From Alloprevotella sp. (GTDB lineage Bacteria > Bacteroidota > Bacteroidia > Bacteroidales > Bacteroidaceae): a stretch of DNA of 64,000 nucleotides. The position numbers and the translations under genes were made by a program. Below are positions 33,241-41,338 of the stretch, piece after piece. The notes under the pieces were generated by a model. It saw only the letters and a program-made list of their open reading frames with translations. It did no database searches and was not told where the DNA came from. Position 1 is the first letter of the stretch, and each line of letters starts with the position of its first letter. Location: the NCBI GenBank assembly GCA_017471505.1, contig JAFUTC010000007.1, positions 62,001-126,000 of the forward strand, read 5' to 3'.

Positions 33241-34743
33241 TTAGATTAGGTGCATCTCGCCAAGTAGGTAAAGCATGCCGTAACCTACGACCATGCTAAG
33301 GATACCTACGAGCAAGCCGACCTTAGCCATATCGTTCTGCTTGACAAGATTGGTGGAGAATGCCAAGGCATTGGGAGGCGTACTGATGGGAAGCACCATG
33401 GCGCTACTTGCAGCAATAGCCACGCCGATAAGTACGGTCGGCGTTCCACCGATAGGTGCCAACTTGTCGCCCATACCATAGCATACCGTTGCCAGAATAG
33501 GCATCAGCAGCGCTGCCGTAGCCGAATTGCTTATGAAGTTTGACAAAGCATAGCATACGATACCACTGATAATCAATATCAATACGGGCGAGAAAGAATC
33601 AAACGGGATACTTTCCACTGCATTGTCTGCAAGTCCCGACTTGTTAAGCGCGTAGCCCAATGCAAAGCCACCGGCTACCATCCAAATTACACTCCAGTTG
33701 ATTTCATCAAGGTCGTCCTTACCAATCACGCCAGTCAGCGAGAATACGACGAAGGGAATGAGTGCAACCGTATAGGAATTGAGTCCGGTAACCTTGTCGA
33801 AAATCCAGAGCAATACGGTAATAATGAAAGTAATGATTACCACGTTAGTCTTGAATCCTTTCTTCATTTCGCCCTCTATTTCAATCTCAATCTTCTTTTG
33901 GGTGAAGGGGAACATGGTGCGGAGAATGAACCACGACAATAGGAGCAGGAAAATAACCAACGGAAGCATGAACGACATCCATTCGCCAAAACCAAGATTC
34001 ATATTAAGTCCGGCTGGGTCGTTCAGGTATTTCAAGGCAATTGCATTAGGAGGCGTGCCGATAGGCGTACCCATACCGCCGAGATTGGCGGCCACTGGAA
34101 TGGAAAGAGTAAGCGCCAGGCGGCCTTTTCCCTCGGGGGGAAGTTGCTTGAATACGGGAGTCAAGAACGTAAGCATCATAGCAGCCGTAGCCGTATTGGA
34201 AACAAACATCGAGAATATGCCCGTAATCAGGATAAAGCCCAAAAGCACGTTTTCGCTCTTCGTACCGAACGGTTTCAGTAGGACACGGGCCAACTGAGCG
34301 TCCAAACCAGTCTTCGATGCAGCAATAGCCAAAATAAAGCCGCCTATAAACAGCATGATAACCGGATCGGCAAATGTGGCCATCACTCCTTTATAGTCAA
34401 GCAACTGGCCTACCTCGCCCGATTGGAATGGAACAAACGCACTGTCGCTGGTAAACAACAGCAGCAAACCAATAATCGACACGGAAGTAGCCCACGACGG
34501 AACGACTTCTAAAATCCACATCAGCGTAGCATAGACAAATATGGCAATCACACGCTGCTGTACGACCGTGAGATTATGTATGCCATAGAAATCTGCCGGT
34601 GCATTCCACAGCAGAAGGGTTACAAATGCCACCAAACTGGCCAGAATCATCTTCTTGAGTAAGCGATTCGGGTGATTTTTCTTTTCGTGGCGTTGCTTGT
34701 GATAGGCGTCCAACAAATGGAAACCGGGAAAAATTTTGAACAT
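33241..34743 (-). CDS. DASS/SLC13 family anion:sodium symporter
   Basis: A 500-residue inner-membrane transporter of the divalent anion:Na+ symporter family, which imports C4-dicarboxylates, citrate or sulfate with sodium. The two repeat signatures are present: the first MFVSNTATAAMMLTF (Ser-Asn-Thr, about 190) and the second LSNFISNSATAALLMPI (Ser-Asn-Ser) near residue 420. It has about 12 membrane segments, with GGFILAIAASKTGLDAQLAR between. The substrate is not determined by the neighbours; Bacteroidota often use such carriers for succinate or other dicarboxylates. The gene is single, with an excellent promoter and terminator of its own. Confidence 0.92.
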   Translation of the reverse strand: MFKIFPGFHLLDAYHKQRHEKKNHPNRLLKKMILASLVAFVTLLLWNAPADFYGIHNLTVVQQRVIAIFVYATLMWILEVVPSWATSVSIIGLLLLFTSDSAFVPFQSGEVGQLLDYKGVMATFADPVIMLFIGGFILAIAASKTGLDAQLARVLLKPFGTKSENVLLGFILITGIFSMFVSNTATAAMMLTFLTPVFKQLPPEGKGRLALTLSIPVAANLGGMGTPIGTPPNAIALKYLNDPAGLNMNLGFGEWMSFMLPLVIFLLLLSWFILRTMFPFTQKKIEIEIEGEMKKGFKTNVVIITFIITVLLWIFDKVTGLNSYTVALIPFVVFSLTGVIGKDDLDEINWSVIWMVAGGFALGYALNKSGLADNAVESIPFDSFSPVLILIISGIVCYALSNFISNSATAALLMPILATVCYGMGDKLAPIGGTPTVLIGVAIAASSAMVLPISTPPNALAFSTNLVKQNDMAKVGLLVGILSMVVGYGMLYLLGEMHLI

Positions 34744-34782
34744 AAAAGAAGTTGTTTATGATTAGATTTCTTTTTCGAGGCG

Positions 34783-34813
34783 CAAAGTTATAACAATCAA
34801 AAATTTTGGCAAA
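34783..34813 (-). promoter_or_regulatory. Promoter of the DASS transporter gene
   Basis: On the minus strand TTTG (34813-34810), exactly 19 bp, then TAACTTTG (34790-34783): a full match to the Bacteroidota promoter, 40 bp upstream of the start codon. Confidence 0.8.
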
Positions 34814-34909
34814 GTTTTTTATTTCCATAAGCGCCGCCTTTTATCATTCAATCCGTGAAGTTGGCCCGATAGGCATCTGTGGGTATCAAACAATGTCATA
34901 ATTAGTTTG

Positions 34910-34917
34910 TATATTTG
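34910..34917 (+). promoter_or_regulatory. Putative -7 element before the GT2 gene
   Basis: TATATTTG matches TAnnTTTG and lies 18 bp upstream of the ATG at 34935, predicting a very short leader. No -33 TTTG was found at the right distance. Confidence 0.5.
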
Positions 34918-34934
34918 CACGACAACGCAATGCC

Positions 34935-35855
34935 ATGCTTTCCATTCTCATTCCTACATACCGCTACGATTGCACTGAACTCCTGAAGGATATCAGCATA
35001 CAGGCCAATGCCCTGAAAAGGGAATTTGACGATTTTGACTATGAGATAATTGTGGCCGACGACTGTTCGGAGTCGCTCTATACGGAAACATTGCAACGAA
35101 GCATATCGGAGATTGAGAATTGCATCCTTTTCGTGCAAGAGGCAAATATGGGACGGGCCGCCAACCGAAACAAACTGATTGAAATGGCTCGCTTCCCGTG
35201 GTTGCTGTTTATTGATGCCGATGCACAGGTATTTCGTACGGATTTTCTCCATAAATATTGGATGCGCCGCCATAAGGCCAACGTGGTGTGCGGCGGATTG
35301 GAGAGCCCAAAAGATGCCCCTGTCAACGACGGCAACTATACCCTGCGGCTATGCTACGAACAAGCCGCCGAAGCGCATCGGACACTGGAGTGGCGCAATA
35401 AGCACCCGTACGCACATTTTACTACATTCAATTTCCTAATCCGTAAAGACCTGATGGCCAAATATCGGTTCGATTCGCGCATCAAGGATTACGGACACGA
35501 GGATACGTTGCTTGGATGCAGACTGCAGGCGGACGGAGAAAACATACTGCACATTGACAATCCGCTACTGCACACAGGTATTGATACGAATGAACAATTT
35601 CTGAACAAGACCAATATTGCGCTGCAAAACCTGGTGAAACTCAACGACCCCCTACTCAACCAGTTGCCCATATCCAGGCTTTACCGCAAACTGAAAGATG
35701 TGCAAATAGACCGGCTAATTGCACATCAAGAATGGTTGTATAAAAAATTGCGGAAAAACCTTTTAGGCACTCACCCGTCCTTGTTTGTATTCAAGGTCTA
35801 TAAGGTTTTCACATTCTGCCGTATTCAAAACGGAGTGTCGGTCGGTGCAGGATAG
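34935..35855 (+). CDS. Family 2 glycosyltransferase with galactosyltransferase-type C-terminal motif
   Basis: A 306-residue GT-A fold glycosyltransferase. It opens MLSILIPTYRYD, has the nucleotide-binding DYEIIVADDCSES (about 36-48), and the metal-binding FIDADAQVF (about 94-102). The stretch FDSRIKDYGHEDTLLGCRLQ near residue 185 resembles the Glyco_transf_7C region that holds the catalytic acidic residues of galactosyltransferases. It probably acts on a cell-surface glycan at the inner face of the membrane. It stands alone and converges with dnaB; the last 31 bp of the two genes overlap on opposite strands, so their transcripts would be complementary at the 3' ends. Confidence 0.88.
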   Translation: MLSILIPTYRYDCTELLKDISIQANALKREFDDFDYEIIVADDCSESLYTETLQRSISEIENCILFVQEANMGRAANRNKLIEMARFPWLLFIDADAQVFRTDFLHKYWMRRHKANVVCGGLESPKDAPVNDGNYTLRLCYEQAAEAHRTLEWRNKHPYAHFTTFNFLIRKDLMAKYRFDSRIKDYGHEDTLLGCRLQADGENILHIDNPLLHTGIDTNEQFLNKTNIALQNLVKLNDPLLNQLPISRLYRKLKDVQIDRLIAHQEWLYKKLRKNLLGTHPSLFVFKVYKVFTFCRIQNGVSVGAG

Positions 35856-37354
35856 GAAAACGCATCGTCGGACGGACCGCTCTTAGTATTCGGTCGGAAC
35901 GGAACACCATCCTCTCCAGGCAAAGGAACAACGGTGGAGTCGGAACCTTCGTTCTGGAAACGAGCATATTCCTTCTTGAAGTCGAGACGAATGTCCTTTG
36001 TAGCGCCATTACGATGCTTGGCAATGATAATTTCGGCCTTTCCGTGCAGGTCGTTGTCGTGCGCGTCCTTATAAATATGGTAGTATTCCGGACGATGGAC
36101 AAACAACACCATGTCTGCATCCTGCTCGATGGCACCCGACTCGCGCAGGTCGCTAAGTTGCGGACGCAAGCCGTCGCCTTCCTTCGAATCGCGTGAAGTG
36201 AGGTTACGATTCAACTGACTCAAGGCTAAGATGGGTATATTAAGTTCCTTTGCCAATCCTTTAAGGGAGCGGCTAATCATACTGACTTCCTCCTGGCGTG
36301 AAGAAAAATGCATTCCCGTTGCATTCATAAGTTGGAGGTAGTCAATCATTATCATTTGTATATGATGGTCTTTAACCAGACGACGTGCCTTTGTGCGAAG
36401 TTCGAACACGGATAATTGAGCAGTGTCGTCCAATATGAGCGGTGCATCTTTCATCTCGGCCAACTTGTAGTCCAATTGTCCCCACTCATGAGGCAATAAT
36501 TGGCCGTTACGGATTTTCTCGCCAGAAATTTCGCAGACGCTACTTATCAATCGATTCACCAATTGCACCTTCGACATTTCCAAGGAGAAAAATGCCACAG
36601 GAATCTTCTGGTCAATCGCTATATTCTTGGCCATGGAGAGCGCAAAGGCCGTCTTACCCATTGCAGGGCGAGCCGCCAGGATTATAAGGTCGGATTTCTG
36701 CCAACCAGCGGTGACCTTGTCGAGTTCATAGAAGTTGGAAGGCACGCCACTAAGACCGTCTTTCTGAGCCGCCGCTTGTTTCAGCAACTTATAGGCGTCC
36801 TGAAGCACCGGAGCAATCGGCGTGTAGTCTTGCTTGATATGTTTCTGCGATAGTTTGAACAATCCACCTTCTGCCTCTTGCATTAGGTCATCTACATCAA
36901 CCGTCGGGTCAAAGGCCTTGGTCTGTATGTCGGACGTATATGAAATCAGTGCACGGGCAGTAGCCTTCTGTGAAATCAGCAAGGCATGATATTCGATATG
37001 TGCACTACTAACGACCTGTCCCGTAAGCTGAGAGATATAAAACGCACCACCTACCTCGTCCAAAGTGCCTTCTCGCTGCAACTCGGCCACGACTGTGAGC
37101 ATATCTATCGGACGTTCCTCGATATTCAATTGCCGGATTGCCGTAAATATCAGTTGATGCTTTTTCTCGTAGAAGGATTCCGGTTCAAGAATCTCTGAAA
37201 CGCGGTCAATGGCATCTTTTTCTATCATCAAGGCGCCTAATACCGCTTCCTCCAACTTTATATCTTGCGGCTGCAAATGTCCGTAATTGTCCTGCAACGG
37301 AGCATTTGTTTCTTTTCTCGTTTTGGTGGTTCGTTTAGTATTGGGTGTAGGCAT
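35825..37354 (-). CDS. dnaB: Replicative DNA helicase
   Basis: A 509-residue DnaB hexameric helicase that unwinds DNA at the replication fork. The N-terminal domain starts QPQDIKLEEAVLGALMIEKD (about 29-48). The RecA-like domain has Walker A ARPAMGKTAFALSMAKN (about 228-244), Walker B MIMIDYLQLM (about 334), and SQLNRNLTSRDSKEGDGLRP with the H3/H4 residues. No intein is present. The Thr/Lys-rich N-terminal tail (about 20 residues) and the Pro-rich C-terminus are outside the conserved core. It lies 11 bp after a beta-helix lipoprotein gene and overlaps the convergent glycosyltransferase gene by 31 bp. No promoter was seen directly upstream, so it may be read from the pepD promoter. Confidence 0.96.
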   Translation of the reverse strand: MPTPNTKRTTKTRKETNAPLQDNYGHLQPQDIKLEEAVLGALMIEKDAIDRVSEILEPESFYEKKHQLIFTAIRQLNIEERPIDMLTVVAELQREGTLDEVGGAFYISQLTGQVVSSAHIEYHALLISQKATARALISYTSDIQTKAFDPTVDVDDLMQEAEGGLFKLSQKHIKQDYTPIAPVLQDAYKLLKQAAAQKDGLSGVPSNFYELDKVTAGWQKSDLIILAARPAMGKTAFALSMAKNIAIDQKIPVAFFSLEMSKVQLVNRLISSVCEISGEKIRNGQLLPHEWGQLDYKLAEMKDAPLILDDTAQLSVFELRTKARRLVKDHHIQMIMIDYLQLMNATGMHFSSRQEEVSMISRSLKGLAKELNIPILALSQLNRNLTSRDSKEGDGLRPQLSDLRESGAIEQDADMVLFVHRPEYYHIYKDAHDNDLHGKAEIIIAKHRNGATKDIRLDFKKEYARFQNEGSDSTVVPLPGEDGVPFRPNTKSGPSDDAFSYPAPTDTPF

Positions 37355-37365
37355 GTCGCTTTATA

Positions 37366-38817
37366 TTATTCGGATTGATGTTCGTAGCATCCCATGTCGG
37401 GATTGTGGTCGGCAGTTCTGCTATTACCGTGCCGGTCGAGCGGAGCCTCAGAGGCTGCGATGTCATAGTCGGCCGAATTGACGGCTTTTGACTGTTCCGA
37501 CAAATCGAAATTGAAAACCAATTTGTCATAGTCGAAAGCCGGTGTGAAGTTATCGGACTCCTTCATCTCATTGCGATAGTCGGAAGAGAAAATGCAATTC
37601 TGGAAATGAAGTTCGTCGTCCACGCGCTCGGTATTAAGCAGGCAGTTAGTAAAATTATATTCAAACAGATCGGAAGTATAGTCTTGGTTTTTCGTACCGA
37701 CCACGTCGTCGAAACTAATACCGCTTATGATACTGTTCTTGAAATGAAGATTTTTTATGGGGCATCGTTCGTCGTCGCGATAATTGCTGAACCGAAGGGC
37801 AATGCCGTGTCCGCCCACAAACGGGTAGAAATTGGCAATCGTACAATGTATGAATTCGCTGTCACCGCCATACAGATTGACGCAATCGAGTCCTGCGTTC
37901 GAAATCTGCGTGTTCACCACCTTTATCTGGCTTCCGTCCGACGAAAGGCCATATTTCGACACGTTGTGAATAATGCTGTTTTCAAGCAGCAACTTTTGTT
38001 GCGATTCATCCGACTTTTCAATCAGCACGCCGTTATTGCCTCCGTGAATGTCGACATAATTCAGATGGTTGCCAAAACTATTCGCGCCGAGCACGACACC
38101 GCCCCACTGGCCGGGAATCTTATCGTAAGGCATGTCTACAATCATGTTTCCCAGTCGGTCGCTACGGAATACAACGGGTTTCTCAAGGGTTCCGTTCACA
38201 ATGAGTTTGCCGTTTACCTTGAGGTCGGACTTCTCGTCGAACAACACCGTCACACCGCTTTCTATAGTAAGCGTTCCCGTTTCTTCCACAGTCAGTCCGC
38301 CTTTCACATGGTAAGGTCGCGCTCCCGACAATACTTGGTCGTCGGCAATACTTAAGTCGTCAAGTGTAATGACACTTTGCGAATAGCATTTCAATACGAT
38401 ATGCTGTTCCTTGCCGCCTTCTGTCAGGAAATGCAACTTGTCTGTCTCCATCTCGGCCTGATCTTTATCGAAATCGGTGGCTTTGACGAAGAAAAAAACA
38501 ATTAGGCTGTCCTTCTTTGCTATTTCGACATTCTCGATAGTCTGTCCGGGAAGTAGCGACTGCCCGTCAATATTCACGCGGAACGGAGATTCGCTCCCCT
38601 TCTCTAACCAGATTTTGCTGAAACGTATAGGTTGCTTGTGAAGGTTATATACTTTGAACGTATCGGTCTGTGTAACTTCGTTGGCTATCACGGTGTCCAG
38701 GCTAGCCGTATCTTTCCAAATTTCCACGCCAGCATTGGGCGAAACGATATAATTATCGTCCTCCATGCAAGCATAAAGACACAACACGCTCAGTAAACAC
38801 AAAACAAGCTTTCTCAT
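37366..38817 (-). CDS. Right-handed beta-helix lipoprotein
   Basis: A 483-residue predicted lipoprotein. Its signal MRKLVLCLLSVLCLYAC ends in a lipobox, followed by the acidic MEDDN that in Bacteroidota can direct lipoproteins to the cell surface. An N-terminal Ig-like domain (about 25-140) leads into a parallel beta-helix with rungs such as GTLTIESGVTVLFDEKSDLK, NGKLIVNGTLEKPVVF, IIHNVSKYGLSSDGSQIKVV and FKNSIISGISFDDVVG. Such helices often bind or cleave polysaccharides, but no catalytic residues can be named. It lies 11 bp before dnaB and 40 bp after pepD. Homologues of unknown role are common in Bacteroidales. Confidence 0.82.
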   Translation of the reverse strand: MRKLVLCLLSVLCLYACMEDDNYIVSPNAGVEIWKDTASLDTVIANEVTQTDTFKVYNLHKQPIRFSKIWLEKGSESPFRVNIDGQSLLPGQTIENVEIAKKDSLIVFFFVKATDFDKDQAEMETDKLHFLTEGGKEQHIVLKCYSQSVITLDDLSIADDQVLSGARPYHVKGGLTVEETGTLTIESGVTVLFDEKSDLKVNGKLIVNGTLEKPVVFRSDRLGNMIVDMPYDKIPGQWGGVVLGANSFGNHLNYVDIHGGNNGVLIEKSDESQQKLLLENSIIHNVSKYGLSSDGSQIKVVNTQISNAGLDCVNLYGGDSEFIHCTIANFYPFVGGHGIALRFSNYRDDERCPIKNLHFKNSIISGISFDDVVGTKNQDYTSDLFEYNFTNCLLNTERVDDELHFQNCIFSSDYRNEMKESDNFTPAFDYDKLVFNFDLSEQSKAVNSADYDIAASEAPLDRHGNSRTADHNPDMGCYEHQSE

Positions 38818-38857
38818 AATTTGATACTTTTAAGGCAATGGTGTTTCGGCAAGACGA

Positions 38858-40318
38858 CTACTTCAGTTGTCCCAGTTCTTTGAGGAGCAACGCCAAATGT
38901 CTCCACACTTCGTCAACAGTAGGTATCAGCAGTTTCTCATCAGGGCTGTGTACGCCACGAAGCGTAGGACCTACGCTAATCATATCGAGATGTGGATACT
39001 TTACACTGAACAATCCACATTCAAGACCGGCGTGTATGCCGAGAACAATGGGTTCCCTATTGAAAAGTTTCCGATATGTCTCCACGGCAAGTTTCACCAA
39101 TTTGCTATTAGGGTTGGTTTCCCATCCGGGATAGCCGTCGCCGGTTTCAACCTTAGTGGCACCGCCCAAAATAAAGGCCGAGCGAACCACCGAACTGATG
39201 TTCTTGCGCTGGCTCATAAGGCTTGAACGCTGGCTCGTAACCACGTCAATGCCGTGGTCTTTCTTGCGGATACTTGCCAAGTTCGTACTTGTCTCCACAA
39301 AGTTGTCGATAGTCTGGCTCATAGCGAAGACGCCATTATAGACAGCATTTAGCGAATGGAGCAACTTAAATGTCTCTTCCTGGGCCTGTGCTTCCGACGG
39401 ACAGTCAATGGTTTCCAACTGAACCTTTACCTCGGATTCGGTGGTTTCATATTCCTTTTCGAGTGCAGCCGCAAACTGGTTGACAGTTGCAGCCAGGTAG
39501 TCGCGCTCGCTATTATTGATGGCTGCCACCACATAACCTTCGCGAGGAATGGCATTGTGCAGGCCACCGCTCTGAATGTCTATCAGACGTACCGGCGTAT
39601 GCTCTTGAATCTTGCAAAGGATGCGCACCAAGATTTTATTGGCATTTGCACGCTTTTTGATTATGTCATCGCCAGAATGCCCGCCTGTTAGTCCGCTAGC
39701 TGATAATTTGAATGCATAACTGGATGCCTCGAGCGGTTGAGCGGTATATGGGAAAGTGGCCAATGTCGTTGCTCCACCGGCACAACTTACGAATATCTGT
39801 CCTTCATCCTCGGAGTCGAGGTTTATCAGATAGTCGCCTTCCATAAAATCAGACGACAATGCTTCTGCGCCAGTAAGTCCTCGTTCTTCATCTACGGTGA
39901 ACACACACTGAAGTGGTCCGTGCTGAAGCGTATCATCCGTCAAAACGGCCAACTGCATAGCGCAACCAATTCCGTCGTCAGCACCTAACGTCGTGCCGTT
40001 CGCCATCAACCAGTCGCCCTCAATATGGGTTTGGATGGCATCCGTATCGAAATTGAACAAGAGGTCTGCGTTCTTCTCGCAAACCATATCCATGTGACTT
40101 TGCAGAATAACACCTGGAGCCTGTTCCATACCCTTGCTGGCCGGTTTGCTAATGACCACGTTTCCTACCTGGTCCCTATGAGTGGGCAAGCCTAACTTCT
40201 GGCCGAATTGCATAAGGTATTCTGTCATTTTCTCTTCTTTTCCGGATGGACGAGGTATCTTGTTGATTTCAGCAAATATCTTAAAAACAGATTCGGGGAT
40301 GAGATTGTTTTGGTCCAT
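38858..40318 (-). CDS. pepD: Aminoacyl-histidine dipeptidase (peptidase D, M20)
   Basis: A 486-residue cytosolic metallodipeptidase of family M20C, cleaving Xaa-His and related dipeptides. Zinc-site motifs are SHMDMVCEKN (about 73-82), TTLGADDGIGCAMQL with the bridging Asp, and TVDEERGLTGAEAL with the catalytic Glu. The ligand His is in LGIHAGLECGLF near residue 435. The dimerisation domain lies between. Length is typical. It carries a complete promoter and is the first of three co-directional genes (pepD, beta-helix lipoprotein, dnaB) that may share a transcript. Confidence 0.95.
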   Translation of the reverse strand: MDQNNLIPESVFKIFAEINKIPRPSGKEEKMTEYLMQFGQKLGLPTHRDQVGNVVISKPASKGMEQAPGVILQSHMDMVCEKNADLLFNFDTDAIQTHIEGDWLMANGTTLGADDGIGCAMQLAVLTDDTLQHGPLQCVFTVDEERGLTGAEALSSDFMEGDYLINLDSEDEGQIFVSCAGGATTLATFPYTAQPLEASSYAFKLSASGLTGGHSGDDIIKKRANANKILVRILCKIQEHTPVRLIDIQSGGLHNAIPREGYVVAAINNSERDYLAATVNQFAAALEKEYETTESEVKVQLETIDCPSEAQAQEETFKLLHSLNAVYNGVFAMSQTIDNFVETSTNLASIRKKDHGIDVVTSQRSSLMSQRKNISSVVRSAFILGGATKVETGDGYPGWETNPNSKLVKLAVETYRKLFNREPIVLGIHAGLECGLFSVKYPHLDMISVGPTLRGVHSPDEKLLIPTVDEVWRHLALLLKELGQLK

Positions 40319-40346
40319 TATTCAACGATTTAGTGTGATTTTGTTT

Positions 40347-40377
40347 CAAAAATAAGTCATTGATTCCATAATACAAA
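40347..40377 (-). promoter_or_regulatory. Promoter of pepD (and possibly dnaB)
   Basis: On the minus strand TTTG (40377-40374), 19 bp, then TATTTTTG (40354-40347): a full Bacteroidota promoter match, 29 bp upstream of the pepD start. One AATT-family-like unit (ATTCCATAATACAA) sits inside the spacer and -33 region. Confidence 0.8.
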
Positions 40378-40459
40378 AACATATTGCACTGCGTTGCACG
40401 ATTATTTTTCAAGCACGAAAGATGAATTTAATAATCGAACGAGTTATATCAGAAAAGAT

Positions 40460-40467
40460 TATCTTTG
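40460..40467 (+). promoter_or_regulatory. Putative -7 element of the solute-binding lipoprotein gene
   Basis: TATCTTTG matches TAnnTTTG and lies 20 bp before the ATG at 40487. It supports that start over an ATG at 40394, which lies upstream of the element. Confidence 0.55.
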
Positions 40468-40486
40468 TTGTCCAAAACAAAATCCC

Positions 40487-41326
40487 ATGAAAAGACATTG
40501 GCTCTATATTGCCGTTCTTGCCGCCCTTTGTGCGTGCAGTCAGAAACCGACTGAGGCTCAAACCTCCGATGGCGCTTCCAGACAAAGCAACGATACCATT
40601 TTGGTGGCCATTGATGAAACGCTGGCCTCGCTCCCACTCGTTTATGCCGACGACAAGAGAATGTGGGCGGAACAGGGGCTTCCCGTGAAGTACCAGTCGT
40701 ATTCCAGCACGAAGGATTGTGCCGAGGCCTTGCGCCATAATGAGGTTGACCTTGCGGTTATAGAGGCCGAGCACTACGACTATCTCCTACCCCACAATCC
40801 CAGTCTGGCCATATTGGGACATAGTTATAACTATTGGGGCATTATTTCTCCGAGCATTTTACGCCTTAAGCGCGTAAAAGACCTCGAGAATAGAATTGTA
40901 GGTGTCAGTCGCAATGCCACGTCGCAGGCAGTTTGCAACGAACAAATCAGTCTTTCCAAAACAAACACCAAGCAAATGGCCTTTCCACAAATAGATAGTC
41001 CGCAGACGGCATATAACATGATTATCAACAACCAAATCGATGCGATTGTTTTGCCTGAGCCGTTCCTGGCTAAAGCACTTGCAATGGGCGGCAGGATGCT
41101 GATGGAAAACAACAAACCTGTGCTGAAGAAGGCCTATATCGTTTTCGACTCACAAAGAAAAGACCTGCTCACGGCAACGACCATAGAGAAAATCAAGAAG
41201 GTCTATGCCGCCGCCTCCGACTCCGTAAATGTGGCCAGAAAGCAGGATTGTACGAATCTACTCGCCCATCGGTTCCACCTGACAACAAAGGAGATAGAGA
41301 AACTCAATATGCCTGCTCGCAAATAA
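40487..41326 (+). CDS. Orphan ABC-type solute-binding lipoprotein (NMT1/SsuA-like)
   Basis: A 279-residue periplasmic-binding-protein-like lipoprotein. The signal MKRHWLYIAVLAALCAC ends in a lipobox at Cys17. The fold-2 pattern is like NMT1/ThiY and SsuA proteins: ILVAIDETLASLPLVYADDK, YSSTKDCAEALRHNEVDLAV, then RIVGVSRNATSQAVCNEQIS and NMIINNQIDAIVLPEPFLAK. These bind nitrate, sulfonates, pyrimidine precursors and the like. No permease or ATPase gene is nearby, so partner proteins and ligand are unknown. It lies 12 bp before a TPR gene on the same strand. The start follows a promoter element directly. Confidence 0.82.
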   Translation: MKRHWLYIAVLAALCACSQKPTEAQTSDGASRQSNDTILVAIDETLASLPLVYADDKRMWAEQGLPVKYQSYSSTKDCAEALRHNEVDLAVIEAEHYDYLLPHNPSLAILGHSYNYWGIISPSILRLKRVKDLENRIVGVSRNATSQAVCNEQISLSKTNTKQMAFPQIDSPQTAYNMIINNQIDAIVLPEPFLAKALAMGGRMLMENNKPVLKKAYIVFDSQRKDLLTATTIEKIKKVYAAASDSVNVARKQDCTNLLAHRFHLTTKEIEKLNMPARK

Positions 41327-41338
41327 GTCCATGCCGCT

